Of a stretch of 64,000 nucleotides of DNA, positions 34,386 through 42,237 are shown piece by piece. The stretch's first letter is position 1, and every line of letters starts with the position of its first letter. Under the pieces are notes generated by a model. That model saw only the letters and a program-made list of their open reading frames with translations, was not told the origin of the DNA and searched no databases. Both the position numbers and the translations under genes were made by a program. This stretch comes from an uncultured Lentisphaeria bacterium (GTDB lineage Bacteria; Verrucomicrobiota; Lentisphaeria; Victivallales; Victivallaceae): contig CASFVA010000007.1 in the NCBI GenBank assembly GCA_949298075.1, forward strand, positions 28,281 through 92,280. The letters run 5' to 3'.

Positions 34386-35021
34386 ATGAAAAAGACGAGA
34401 TTCACTCTGATCGAATTGCTGGTGGTTATCGCGATCATCGCCATACTGGCTTCAATTTTGTTGCCGGTGCTGAGTAAAGCCCGTGAAAAAGCCAATCTGA
34501 GCACCTGCAAATCCAATCTTAAGCAGATCGGAACCGGTTTTCAGCTTTATGCCAATGACAACAACAGTTTTTTCCCTTATCAGGAGAATGATAAACGGTT
34601 TATTTCCACGGAGCTGATTACCGGGGCCAACTGGGCCAACGGAGCTTACATCAAGATGAACAATCGTGAGGTTTTTGCTTGTCCCAACGCACAGCAGGCG
34701 ACGGGTGCCGGAGCTTATGTGAAAGGTGAAAGCACATCGTATCACGGCAATGGCCGGGTGTTTCTGGAAAATCCCAAGGTCACCAGGATCCGGAAACTCT
34801 CGCTGGTTATTCTGCTGCATGAGAGCGCCTGGCTCAATCGCGACATTTATCTGCGGCCCGGTCCGGCCGACTGGAGCAATTGGAGTTGGAACGGTAATAC
34901 CAAGTTGCACATGTTTGACGCTAAAACCAAAGGCAGCGGCAATCTGTTGTATGGCGACGGCCATATTGAGCAGAAATTTAATTACGAACTTCGGGATTAC
35001 ATGTTTAAAGTCGATCCCTGA
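34386..35021 (+). CDS. Prepilin-type (DUF1559-like) pseudopilin
   Basis: This is a 211-residue type II-pseudopilin-like protein. The leader MKKTR is followed by [20 protein letters not shown], with the conserved Glu at mature position 5 and an N-terminal transmembrane helix. The rest is a soluble domain ending in [14 protein letters not shown], the DGH motif of DUF1559-type proteins. The residue before the cleavage site is Arg rather than the usual Gly. A GGAG lies 12 bases before the ATG. It is the first gene before a Gfo/Idh/MocA dehydrogenase gene and a sialidase-like gene. A role in surface attachment or secretion of the locus enzymes is inference; no pilus machinery is in the window. Confidence 0.88.
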   Translation: MKKTRFTLIELLVVIAIIAILASILLPVLSKAREKANLSTCKSNLKQIGTGFQLYANDNNSFFPYQENDKRFISTELITGANWANGAYIKMNNREVFACPNAQQATGAGAYVKGESTSYHGNGRVFLENPKVTRIRKLSLVILLHESAWLNRDIYLRPGPADWSNWSWNGNTKLHMFDAKTKGSGNLLYGDGHIEQKFNYELRDYMFKVDP

Positions 35022-35115
35022 AAATCAACTTTGTGCGGACTGTCACGCGCCGGCGGTGCGGCAGACACCGGCGGTCAGGGGTGGCAGTCCGGTTTTTCAA
35101 TCGTAAGGAGAAGAT

Positions 35116-36306
35116 ATGCTGCAGCCAGATCCAATCAGAATCGCAATTATCGGCCTGGGCTCCCGGGGCCGTTTTCTCGGAGAGGCCATTCAGGGCGACT
35201 CCCGTTACCGGCTGACCGCCCTGATCGATACCGATCCGGATAATCTCCGCGGCGGGCGGGACTATCTGCACAGCTCCGCCGCTCTTTACACTTCGCTGCC
35301 GCAGGCGTTGCGGGAGGGGGATTTCGAAGCGGTTGCCGTCGCCACTCCGGATTTCACCCATGAAGCCGTAGCGGTGGCCTGTTTTGACGCCGGTCGGCAC
35401 GTGCTGTGCGAGAAGCCTCTGGAAATCACCGCTAAAGGCTGTGAAAACATTCTCGCCGCCTGGCGGGCCAGCGGCAGAATTCTGCTGATCGGTTTTGTGC
35501 TGCGCTATGTCCGCAAGCTGCGCAAAATGCATGATTTGATCGCTTCCGGCGAGATCGGGCGCCCGGTCATGGCCTACGCCAATCACGAGGTTCCCGAGGG
35601 CAGCCGCTGGTATTTTCACGACTGGCACGCCCTGCGTCGATGCTCCACCGGACTTCTGCTGCAGAAGGGCAGTCATGACATCGACATTCTCAACTGGTTC
35701 ATGAATGCGACTCCGGTACGGGTTGCTGCCTCGGGCGGATTGAATGTCATGGGCGGTTCGGAGAGCGACAATCTCACCTGCGGGCGCTGCGCCCGGTCCG
35801 GGAACTGTCCGGACTGCACCACTCACATTGACCATTTTCCGGATTTGAGCAAACCGATCGCCTGTGTGCATCGCCGTTCGGTCGATGTCGAGGACAACCA
35901 TCTGGTTATCATTGAGTACGACAACGGCACCCGGGCCAGTTACAGCGAGTGCCATTTTTCCTCCTATCCGCGGCGGAGCTTCTGTGTGATCGGCGATCAG
36001 GGCCGGATCGAAACTGCCGACGACAATAAAATCCATTTGACCCGGCGGTTTCCGGCTGACCGCGCCGTTTACGATTGTCTGCCGGCGGAGGGCGGGCACG
36101 ACGGCGGCGACCGGCTGATGCTGGATGATTTTTTCCGGGCGGTTACGGAAAATGCTCCGACGCTGGCCGACGGTTCTGCGGGCAGGATCAGCGTGCTGAC
36201 TGCTATCGCAGCCCATCGCTCCATGCGGGAGCATCGGATGGTTGAAATTGAGGAAATTGAAGCAGAGATTGAACATGTTGACAACTTACAATCAGCGGCG
36301 GTTTGA
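35116..36306 (+). CDS. Gfo/Idh/MocA-family oxidoreductase
   Basis: This is a 396-residue NAD(P)-dependent sugar dehydrogenase-type protein. The N-terminal Rossmann fold has IRIAIIGLGSRGRFLGEA, and the EKP motif is at 99-101 (VLCEKPLEIT). The C-terminal domain carries the substrate-side HDIDILNWF. An insertion near residue 220-235 contains four cysteines (CGRCARSGNCPDC), which could bind a metal; this is a subgroup feature and not catalytic in the classical scheme. AAGGAGAAG precedes ATG 35116. The gene follows the pseudopilin gene by 94 bases and overlaps the sialidase-like gene. It probably oxidises a released sugar or epimerises it through a keto intermediate. Confidence 0.92.
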   Translation: MLQPDPIRIAIIGLGSRGRFLGEAIQGDSRYRLTALIDTDPDNLRGGRDYLHSSAALYTSLPQALREGDFEAVAVATPDFTHEAVAVACFDAGRHVLCEKPLEITAKGCENILAAWRASGRILLIGFVLRYVRKLRKMHDLIASGEIGRPVMAYANHEVPEGSRWYFHDWHALRRCSTGLLLQKGSHDIDILNWFMNATPVRVAASGGLNVMGGSESDNLTCGRCARSGNCPDCTTHIDHFPDLSKPIACVHRRSVDVEDNHLVIIEYDNGTRASYSECHFSSYPRRSFCVIGDQGRIETADDNKIHLTRRFPADRAVYDCLPAEGGHDGGDRLMLDDFFRAVTENAPTLADGSAGRISVLTAIAAHRSMREHRMVEIEEIEAEIEHVDNLQSAAV

Positions 36307-38029
36307 GGAAATTTGCGCACCGGTGGTTCTGGGGCCATGCCTCAACATGGCGGGGCGCGATCTGGCGGTGCTGCCCGGCGGCGTGGTCCGGGTCTGCGGC
36401 TGCCGGCGGACGCCGGGTGGGGGATTTGAGAACTTCTACCGCGAGAGTCCCGACCTTGGGTTTTCCTGGCGCGAGGAGTTGCTGCCGGACGACCACCCCG
36501 GAGCGCTGACGGTCAGTCCCTATTCCGGAGATTATCTGACCCTGCTGGCCTGGAGCGGCCGGATTACTTTTGACAGTTATCAGGTCTGTCTGCGCCGCTT
36601 TGACCGCAGTGGCATTTACCTGTTCCGGTCTGTTAGCGGCCCGGACGGTCCGTTTGAAACCGCGCTGGCCGTTGCCGGAAACTTCTTGTCCTGGCGCCAG
36701 CCGCTGGCCATGGTTTCGCGGAAACGCTGGATTTTTCCCTGCGTCTGCAGCGACGGTGACGGCGAACCGTATTCGCTGGTGCTGTTTTCGGATGACGACG
36801 GCCGCCACTGGGAGCGCGGCGGCCGGGTCGGCAATGCGCCGCCCCACCGGGCGGTTTGGCCGCACCGGGGAGTGCGCTGGCAGAATGGCGGCGTGGAGCC
36901 GGCAGTGGTCGAGCTGCCCGATGGTACGCTCTACATGCTGCTGCGCACCTCGCAGGATTGTCACTACCAGTGTTATTCCACCGACGGCGGCGAAAGCTGG
37001 GGCGATGTGGAGCCGTCGCCGTTTTTCGGTACGCTGACGATGCCGGGGCTGCTCCGGCTGGAGTCGGGGCGGTTGCTGGCAATCTGGAACAACACCGCTC
37101 CGCTGCCGGAGCTTGACCATGATTTGCAGCCGGAATTGAATTATTCCGAGCGGAACGGAAACAGCGAGGATGTCTTCACCAACCGTGATGCCCTGCATGC
37201 GGCGCTGAGTTCCGACGGCGGCCGGACCTGGATCGGATGGCGCGAAATCGCGCTCAACGAGCTGCGGAATGCCGGTGATTTCCGGAAGACCGGCAGCCGG
37301 ACGGGCTGCCGCGACAAGAGCGTTCATCAGAGTCAGGCGGTGGAAGTCGCCCCCGGAAAGATATTGGTGGCCTACGGTCAGAACGAGGCCTGTGCCCGGG
37401 TGATGATGTTTGACGTGGCGTTTTTGGAGGAAACCTCCCGCGACGATGATTTCATGGATGGCCTGTCCGGCTGGTCATGCCACCAGTTTCTCCGCAGTCC
37501 CTCCGGCAATGACCGCGGACTGGGCGGCCATTGCGCCTGGAATCGCCGGCAGGGTGCGACGCTGGTGCCGGATCCGGAGAATCCGTTCCGGGAAGTTCTT
37601 CAGGTTGCCCGCCATCCGGATCCCCGGCTGGTGCTGGAGCCGGAGGGAGCGGTCTGGAACTTTCCCGGGGGCCGGCGCGGCGTGTTCGAGGCCGAGCTCT
37701 ATGTGCACAGCAGCGGTTCCGGAATTCAGTTGTGCCTGACCGACCGGTTTTTCAATCCGGTGGATCCGGTGGTCGGCGATTTTGCCCGGTTCCGGTTCGA
37801 CCTCGTTCCCGGTCAGCCTGGGCTCCCCTGCGACTGCTGGTGCAATTGCCGGATTGAATACGGCGGAGGCATTGCCCGGCTGCTGATCGACCGGGTGGAG
37901 ATCGCCGGCTGCAGCGAGGCCAACCTGGCGGCCGCGCCCGTGAGTTATGTTCATTTCCAGAGCCGGGCGGAGAAAGCGGATTTCGCCGGAGTGCTGATCC
38001 GCCGGGTGGCTGCGTTTAAACTGGAATGA
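36275..38029 (+). CDS. Sialidase-like BNR-repeat protein with C-terminal beta-sandwich
   Basis: This is a 584-residue protein of the sialidase superfamily. Asp-box repeats are visible as SDDDGRHW, STDGGESW and SSDGGRTW, spread through a six-bladed propeller (about 10-390). The last 170 residues look like a separate beta-sandwich (FEAELYVHSSGSGIQLCLTD). No signal peptide is seen. I start at ATG 36275, which overlaps the previous gene by 32 bases; a TTG at 36242 is possible but less likely. An Arg triad cannot be assigned with certainty, so it may act on a glycan other than sialic acid. Confidence 0.8.
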   Translation: MLTTYNQRRFEEICAPVVLGPCLNMAGRDLAVLPGGVVRVCGCRRTPGGGFENFYRESPDLGFSWREELLPDDHPGALTVSPYSGDYLTLLAWSGRITFDSYQVCLRRFDRSGIYLFRSVSGPDGPFETALAVAGNFLSWRQPLAMVSRKRWIFPCVCSDGDGEPYSLVLFSDDDGRHWERGGRVGNAPPHRAVWPHRGVRWQNGGVEPAVVELPDGTLYMLLRTSQDCHYQCYSTDGGESWGDVEPSPFFGTLTMPGLLRLESGRLLAIWNNTAPLPELDHDLQPELNYSERNGNSEDVFTNRDALHAALSSDGGRTWIGWREIALNELRNAGDFRKTGSRTGCRDKSVHQSQAVEVAPGKILVAYGQNEACARVMMFDVAFLEETSRDDDFMDGLSGWSCHQFLRSPSGNDRGLGGHCAWNRRQGATLVPDPENPFREVLQVARHPDPRLVLEPEGAVWNFPGGRRGVFEAELYVHSSGSGIQLCLTDRFFNPVDPVVGDFARFRFDLVPGQPGLPCDCWCNCRIEYGGGIARLLIDRVEIAGCSEANLAAAPVSYVHFQSRAEKADFAGVLIRRVAAFKLE

Positions 38030-38105
38030 AACCGGTTCGGGTGAGGATCAAGTCGAATATTTCCAGTTGAGTTCATGGAAAGACGATAATTTCCGGCTGT
38101 TGCTC

Positions 38106-38151
38106 TTGACAGCCGGGTTTTGTTGGAATATAGTAGATATAACGTTATATC
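38106..38151 (+). promoter_or_regulatory. Promoter and 16-base palindrome upstream of the symporter gene
   Basis: TTGACA (38106-38111), 17 bases and TATAGT (38129-38134) are followed directly by GATATAACGTTATATC (38136-38151), a perfect palindrome with central CG. It overlaps the expected transcription start, as a LacI-type operator would. A related element follows the promoter of the LacI gene at 40330-40387. Confidence 0.75.
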
Positions 38152-38261
38152 AAATGGGCTGCCGGGGGTGCTTCCCGGCCGGCGCGGATCGGAACACCCG
38201 GCCTGGCCGCCGGCGCCGGAAGGGCGCAGCCAATTCAGTCAACTCGGAGCAGAGAACAGCC

Positions 38262-39620
38262 ATGACTTCAGACAGAGGCGCCCGCCCGCCTCAACGCTTG
38301 TATACCGCCGGCACGCTCAAATACACTGCCGGAGCGCTCTTCATGCTGTTTTTCTGGATGCTGGTCGGGTCGTTTTTCTTCAACCTGATGGAGCGGCTGA
38401 TTCCGGTGCTGATGCCGCTTTCACTCAAGTCCTTCGGCTGTTCCAACCAGACGATCGGACTGGTGGTGGGCAGTATTCCGTCGCTGCTCAACGTCATGGT
38501 CAATCCGGTGGTGAGCTTCCGCAGCGACCGCACCCGGTCGCGCTGGGGGCGACGGATTCCCTATCTGGCCGCCGCCACCCCGTTTGTAACTTTTTTCCTG
38601 ATCCTGGTCGGCTGGGCTCCCCGGCTGGGGGAGTCGCTGGCCGGAATGTGCGGCGGCGTGTTGTCGCCGGCAGCGGCCGGAGTGACGCTGCTGGTGGCGT
38701 TCTCGATTCTCTTCCAGTTCTTCAATTTGTTCGTCGCCTCGGTGTTTTATTATCTTTTCGCCGATGTCATGCCGGAACAGTTCATGGGGCGGTTTGTCGC
38801 CTGCTTCTCCCTGGTCGGCTTCGGCTCCAATTTCGTGTTTCAGACCTTCCTGCTGCAGTTTGCCCGGGATTACATGGAGTGGATATATACCGGCATCGCG
38901 GTTCTGTACGGCGTGTCGTTTCTGATCATGTGCGCCCTGGTTCGCGAGGGTGAGTACCCGCCGCCGGATGACACGACGTCCGCTCCGGGACTGGCCGCCA
39001 GCATCCGGCTTTATTGCCGGGAATGTTTTTCGATACCGTTCTACCTCTGGTTTTTTCTCGGAACTGCGCTCAACACGACGTCCACCGTCTGCCGCGGATT
39101 GTTCGGGGTGTTCTTTGCCGAGCACAACATCGGGCTGAGCCTCGATGACTTCGGCAGAATCAACGGCCTCGTCGCTTTTTTCATCATGGTGCTGAGCTAT
39201 CCTCTCGGCTGGCTGGCCGACAGGCTGCATCCGCTGCGCTGCTACATTTTCGCGGTCATACTGGTGATCGTGACCAACGTGTTCAGCTATTTTTTCACCG
39301 TTGACCGGCTGAGCTACATCGTCACCACCGTGCTGCTGTCGGTGGTTTACGCCATTCAGGGTGCGAGTACGCTGCCGATGTTCGCCCGGCTGCTGCCCCG
39401 GGAGCGCTATGGACAGTTCTGTTCGGCGCAGGCGGTGTTCAACGCGCTTCTGCTGGTGCTGGCCAACTGGGGCGGCGGACTCTTCATCGATCTCACCGGC
39501 GATTACCGCAATTTGTATCTGTGGGATATTATTTTCACTGTGTTTGCCCTGGTTGCCATGGTCAAGGTGTACTGCGGCTGGCAGCGGCAGGGCGGCTTGC
39601 TGAACTACGTTGCGCCGTGA
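38262..39620 (+). CDS. MFS transporter, GPH (glycoside-pentoside-hexuronide:cation symporter) type
   Basis: This is a 452-residue membrane protein with about 12 hydrophobic segments. The loop after the second segment reads SFRSDRTRSRWGRRIPYLA, the signature of GPH/MFS_2 sugar:cation symporters (DxTxSxWGRR). It should import a mono- or oligosaccharide with Na+ or H+. I chose ATG 38262 because the promoter and operator at 38106-38151 lie inside the longer frame that reaches 38067. It is followed by a small concanavalin-like gene and then a LacI gene that has a similar operator. It is the only obvious sugar transporter in the window. Confidence 0.9.
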   Translation: MTSDRGARPPQRLYTAGTLKYTAGALFMLFFWMLVGSFFFNLMERLIPVLMPLSLKSFGCSNQTIGLVVGSIPSLLNVMVNPVVSFRSDRTRSRWGRRIPYLAAATPFVTFFLILVGWAPRLGESLAGMCGGVLSPAAAGVTLLVAFSILFQFFNLFVASVFYYLFADVMPEQFMGRFVACFSLVGFGSNFVFQTFLLQFARDYMEWIYTGIAVLYGVSFLIMCALVREGEYPPPDDTTSAPGLAASIRLYCRECFSIPFYLWFFLGTALNTTSTVCRGLFGVFFAEHNIGLSLDDFGRINGLVAFFIMVLSYPLGWLADRLHPLRCYIFAVILVIVTNVFSYFFTVDRLSYIVTTVLLSVVYAIQGASTLPMFARLLPRERYGQFCSAQAVFNALLLVLANWGGGLFIDLTGDYRNLYLWDIIFTVFALVAMVKVYCGWQRQGGLLNYVAP

Positions 39621-39649
39621 AGAGCGGCCGGAGAGGAGAAGATCGCATC

Positions 39650-40279
39650 ATGAAAAGCATTCGGCTCATTACCCATGAATTGATTCCGGAGGCGTCGGAG
39701 ACGCTGCTGCGCTTCGACCGGCTTGAACCCGGAGAGTGGAACATCCGGCGGGGGAGTGGACGCTGGGAATTTGACGGCCCGATTCTGCGGGGGTTTTACG
39801 AACCATGCCCGGGCGGACCGCTGCACGGTCAGGTGTTTTACCACCGTCCGATTGCCGGAGACGTCGCCCTGGAATTTGAGGCGCGGCTGCCGGAGGGAAG
39901 TGCGCATGATCTGATCTGGTTTTTCCGGACCGCGCTGGACCGGAAACCCTGGGGGGCCGGCTGGCTGGGTTGTCTCGGCGGCTGGTATGGCGACTTCGCC
40001 GGATTGGAGCGGGTGCCGGATTTTAAGCCGTCAGTGGTGTTCGCCTGGAAAAAGATCGAGACGGGACGAGTTTATCACATCATTTCAGGAGCGGTCGGCA
40101 ACCGGGTGTTCATTGCGGTGGATGGCGAAATGATTCTGCACTGCACCGATCCGGAACCGATTGCTCCGGATCAGTACGGACACATCGGATTCGGTTTGTA
40201 CCAGTCCGGCGTGGAGTACCGGAATGTCCGGGTATTCCGTCCGGAATTGCGGCCGGTTTCCTTCGGTTACGGCTCCTGA
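39650..40279 (+). CDS. Concanavalin A-like beta-sandwich protein of unknown function
   Basis: This is a 209-residue protein, probably a single jelly-roll domain: WEFDGPILRGFYEPCPGG, DVALEFEARLPEGSAHDL and the typical closing strand HIGFGLYQSGVEYRNVRVF. Such domains occur in DUF1961/DUF1080-type and LamG-like proteins that bind or cleave glycans. No signal peptide is seen. GAGGAG precedes ATG 39650, and the gene follows the symporter by 29 bases, so it belongs to the same transcript. I do not recognise a named family. Confidence 0.65.
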   Translation: MKSIRLITHELIPEASETLLRFDRLEPGEWNIRRGSGRWEFDGPILRGFYEPCPGGPLHGQVFYHRPIAGDVALEFEARLPEGSAHDLIWFFRTALDRKPWGAGWLGCLGGWYGDFAGLERVPDFKPSVVFAWKKIETGRVYHIISGAVGNRVFIAVDGEMILHCTDPEPIAPDQYGHIGFGLYQSGVEYRNVRVFRPELRPVSFGYGS

Positions 40280-40329
40280 GCCTGCGGCGGCGGTTCGCAA
40301 GAAAAAAACAAAAAATTTTTGCCGGACTG

Positions 40330-40387
40330 TTGACAGCGGCCCCTTTGAGACGTATAATATGGCGTGAGATGATTTAACGATATATCA
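40330..40387 (+). promoter_or_regulatory. Consensus promoter and operator of the LacI-pseudopilin operon
   Basis: TTGACA (40330-40335), 17 bases and TATAAT (40353-40358) match the sigma70 consensus fully. TGATTTAACGATATATCA (40370-40387) is an imperfect 18-base palindrome (7 of 9 pairs) with central CG, starting 11 bases after the -10. It resembles the palindrome at 38136-38151. Autoregulation by the LacI protein encoded just downstream is the simplest reading. Confidence 0.78.
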
Positions 40388-40397
40388 GGGGGGTGAA

Positions 40398-41387
40398 ATG
40401 CGACAGTCCAAACTGTCAGATGTGGCGAAACTGGCGAAAGTTTCTTTGTCGGCGGCGGGAAAAGTGCTCAACGGCGGCAGCGACGGCATCCGGGTGGGCG
40501 CTGAAACCCGCAAACGGATTGTCGAGGCGGCGGCGCAGCTCGGATACCAGCGCAATGTGGCCGCTTCGGTATTGCGCGGCGGTGACTCCAAATTACTGGG
40601 CGTCATCGCCGACACCTATGCTCATTACCGTACGGCGGCGGTTTTTCAGGCCGTCGAACGGGCGGCGGAGGCGCGCGGCATGCGGCTGATGACCTGTTCC
40701 GCGCATGACAATGTGAGGAATCTGGTGGAAAGTTATCATGATTTCCGCCGCCATTTTTCGGCCCGGGTGCTGATGCTGGCCCATGATTACCCCGGCGCTG
40801 AACCGGAAGTCACTGCGGCGTTCCGCGGCGAATCCGGTGTGGTTTTTCTTGATCCGCCCTGTTTTGACGGTGCGCAATGGGTTGAAATGCGTAATTTTAC
40901 GGCGCTGAAGTGTCTGGTGCGCCGGCGGCTGGAAGCCGGTCGCCGGCGGTTCGGCATTTTGCATGGATCCCTCAGGTATGGCTACAACCGCCGGCTGGTT
41001 GAGGATTTTGATGCTGCGCTGCGGGCGGCCGGACTGGACCCATCCGGTCACTGGCATGGTGAAATCACCCGTGAACTGCCCGTGAGCGAGACCTGCCGCC
41101 GGGTAGCTGCGCAGTTTGAACTCCCCGGCGCACCGCAGGTGCTTTTTGCCGACAAGACCGAACACGCCGTGGCGTTGCAGGGGCGTCTGCAGGCGTGCGG
41201 ATGGCGGATTCCGGAGGATCTGGAAATTGTCAGCGGCGACCACGATCCGCTGCACAGTCTGGTGTTTCCGGAAATTCCCACCCTGGATCCCGGTTATGAC
41301 GCCATTGCCGCAGCCATGCTTGATGCCCTGCTGGCTCCCGGCGATGCTTTGGTCAATCAGATCGTCGAGGCGGGATTTGACGCTTAA
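40398..41387 (+). CDS. LacI-family transcriptional regulator
   Basis: This is a 329-residue LacI/GalR-type regulator. The helix-turn-helix is SKLSDVAKLAKVSLSAAGKV, followed by the hinge GYQRNVAASVLRGG. The effector domain has LLGVIADTYAHYRTAAVF and ends with EIPTLDPGYDAIAAAMLDALL. Its own operator-bearing promoter lies immediately upstream. It is followed after 31 bases by a pseudopilin gene and then a secreted enzyme gene, so regulator, pilin and enzyme form one autoregulated operon. The symporter operon upstream has a similar operator and may be part of its regulon. Confidence 0.93.
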   Translation: MRQSKLSDVAKLAKVSLSAAGKVLNGGSDGIRVGAETRKRIVEAAAQLGYQRNVAASVLRGGDSKLLGVIADTYAHYRTAAVFQAVERAAEARGMRLMTCSAHDNVRNLVESYHDFRRHFSARVLMLAHDYPGAEPEVTAAFRGESGVVFLDPPCFDGAQWVEMRNFTALKCLVRRRLEAGRRRFGILHGSLRYGYNRRLVEDFDAALRAAGLDPSGHWHGEITRELPVSETCRRVAAQFELPGAPQVLFADKTEHAVALQGRLQACGWRIPEDLEIVSGDHDPLHSLVFPEIPTLDPGYDAIAAAMLDALLAPGDALVNQIVEAGFDA

Positions 41388-41418
41388 CGGATTTTGACAA
41401 ACAGGAAAGGAATCAAAA

Positions 41419-42237
41419 ATGGCGAAAAAGTCGGTGCGTTCAGCACAGCTTCCGATCCACAGGGGGTGGGACGCTCCATTAGCCGGAGAGGTGCTTTGGT
41501 CGGAGACGGCGGAACGGCGTCCGTTCAGGGCTGGCTTCACTCTGATTGAGCTGCTGGTGGTGATTGCCATAATAGCGATTCTTGCTTCCATCCTGCTGCC
41601 GGCGCTGAACCGGGCGCGGGAGCGGGGAGTCGCCGCCAACTGCGTGAACAATCTCAAGCAGTGTGGACTGGCGTTTTCCATGTATGGCGGCGATTACAGC
41701 GGAATGTATCAGATTCACGGCAACTACGACACTCAGCAGAGCGCCAACTGGATTCAGACTCTGCTCGGCACCAACGAGGTCAACGAAGGTGCGTCAAAAA
41801 CGCCTTCCAAAACGTATCTGCGCGACATCAAGTCGGCGCGCTGCCCCAAGTTGCCGGAGCGTTCTACTGAAACTCATTCCTACAACGGATTCGGTGCTTT
41901 CGGAATCAATAAGGTGCCGACCTCGCTGGAAATTTACAAAAACTCCCTGGTCGGCGACACTTCGTCCCAGACCATCATTGCCACCGTGAAGGTGAAAAAG
42001 CCCACCTTGTATCTGCTGCTGACCGATTGCTACCGGAAGGATCTCAACGTTCAGTACTACTGGCTGGATCCGGCCTGCAACGGCAACAACAAGTCAGGTG
42101 TGCATTTCCGGCACGGCGACCAGGCCAACACACTGTTCGTCGATGGACACGTTGCGGTGCTGGCGCCGCCGGAATTCAAGAGCAGGCACGGTTTCAGCCG
42201 GGGGTTCAACAGCAGTGATGAGCAGTATTCATTGTAA
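41419..42237 (+). CDS. Prepilin-type (DUF1559-like) pseudopilin with a 39-residue leader
   Basis: This is a 272-residue pseudopilin-like protein. The prepilin motif [20 protein letters not shown] begins at Phe40 with Gly39 before it, so the leader is unusually long and basic. The soluble part ends in [20 protein letters not shown], the HxG...DGH motif of DUF1559-type proteins. AGGAAAGGA precedes ATG 41419, which supports the long form. The gene lies between a LacI gene and a secreted enzyme gene whose start overlaps its end. Confidence 0.88.
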   Translation: MAKKSVRSAQLPIHRGWDAPLAGEVLWSETAERRPFRAGFTLIELLVVIAIIAILASILLPALNRARERGVAANCVNNLKQCGLAFSMYGGDYSGMYQIHGNYDTQQSANWIQTLLGTNEVNEGASKTPSKTYLRDIKSARCPKLPERSTETHSYNGFGAFGINKVPTSLEIYKNSLVGDTSSQTIIATVKVKKPTLYLLLTDCYRKDLNVQYYWLDPACNGNNKSGVHFRHGDQANTLFVDGHVAVLAPPEFKSRHGFSRGFNSSDEQYSL

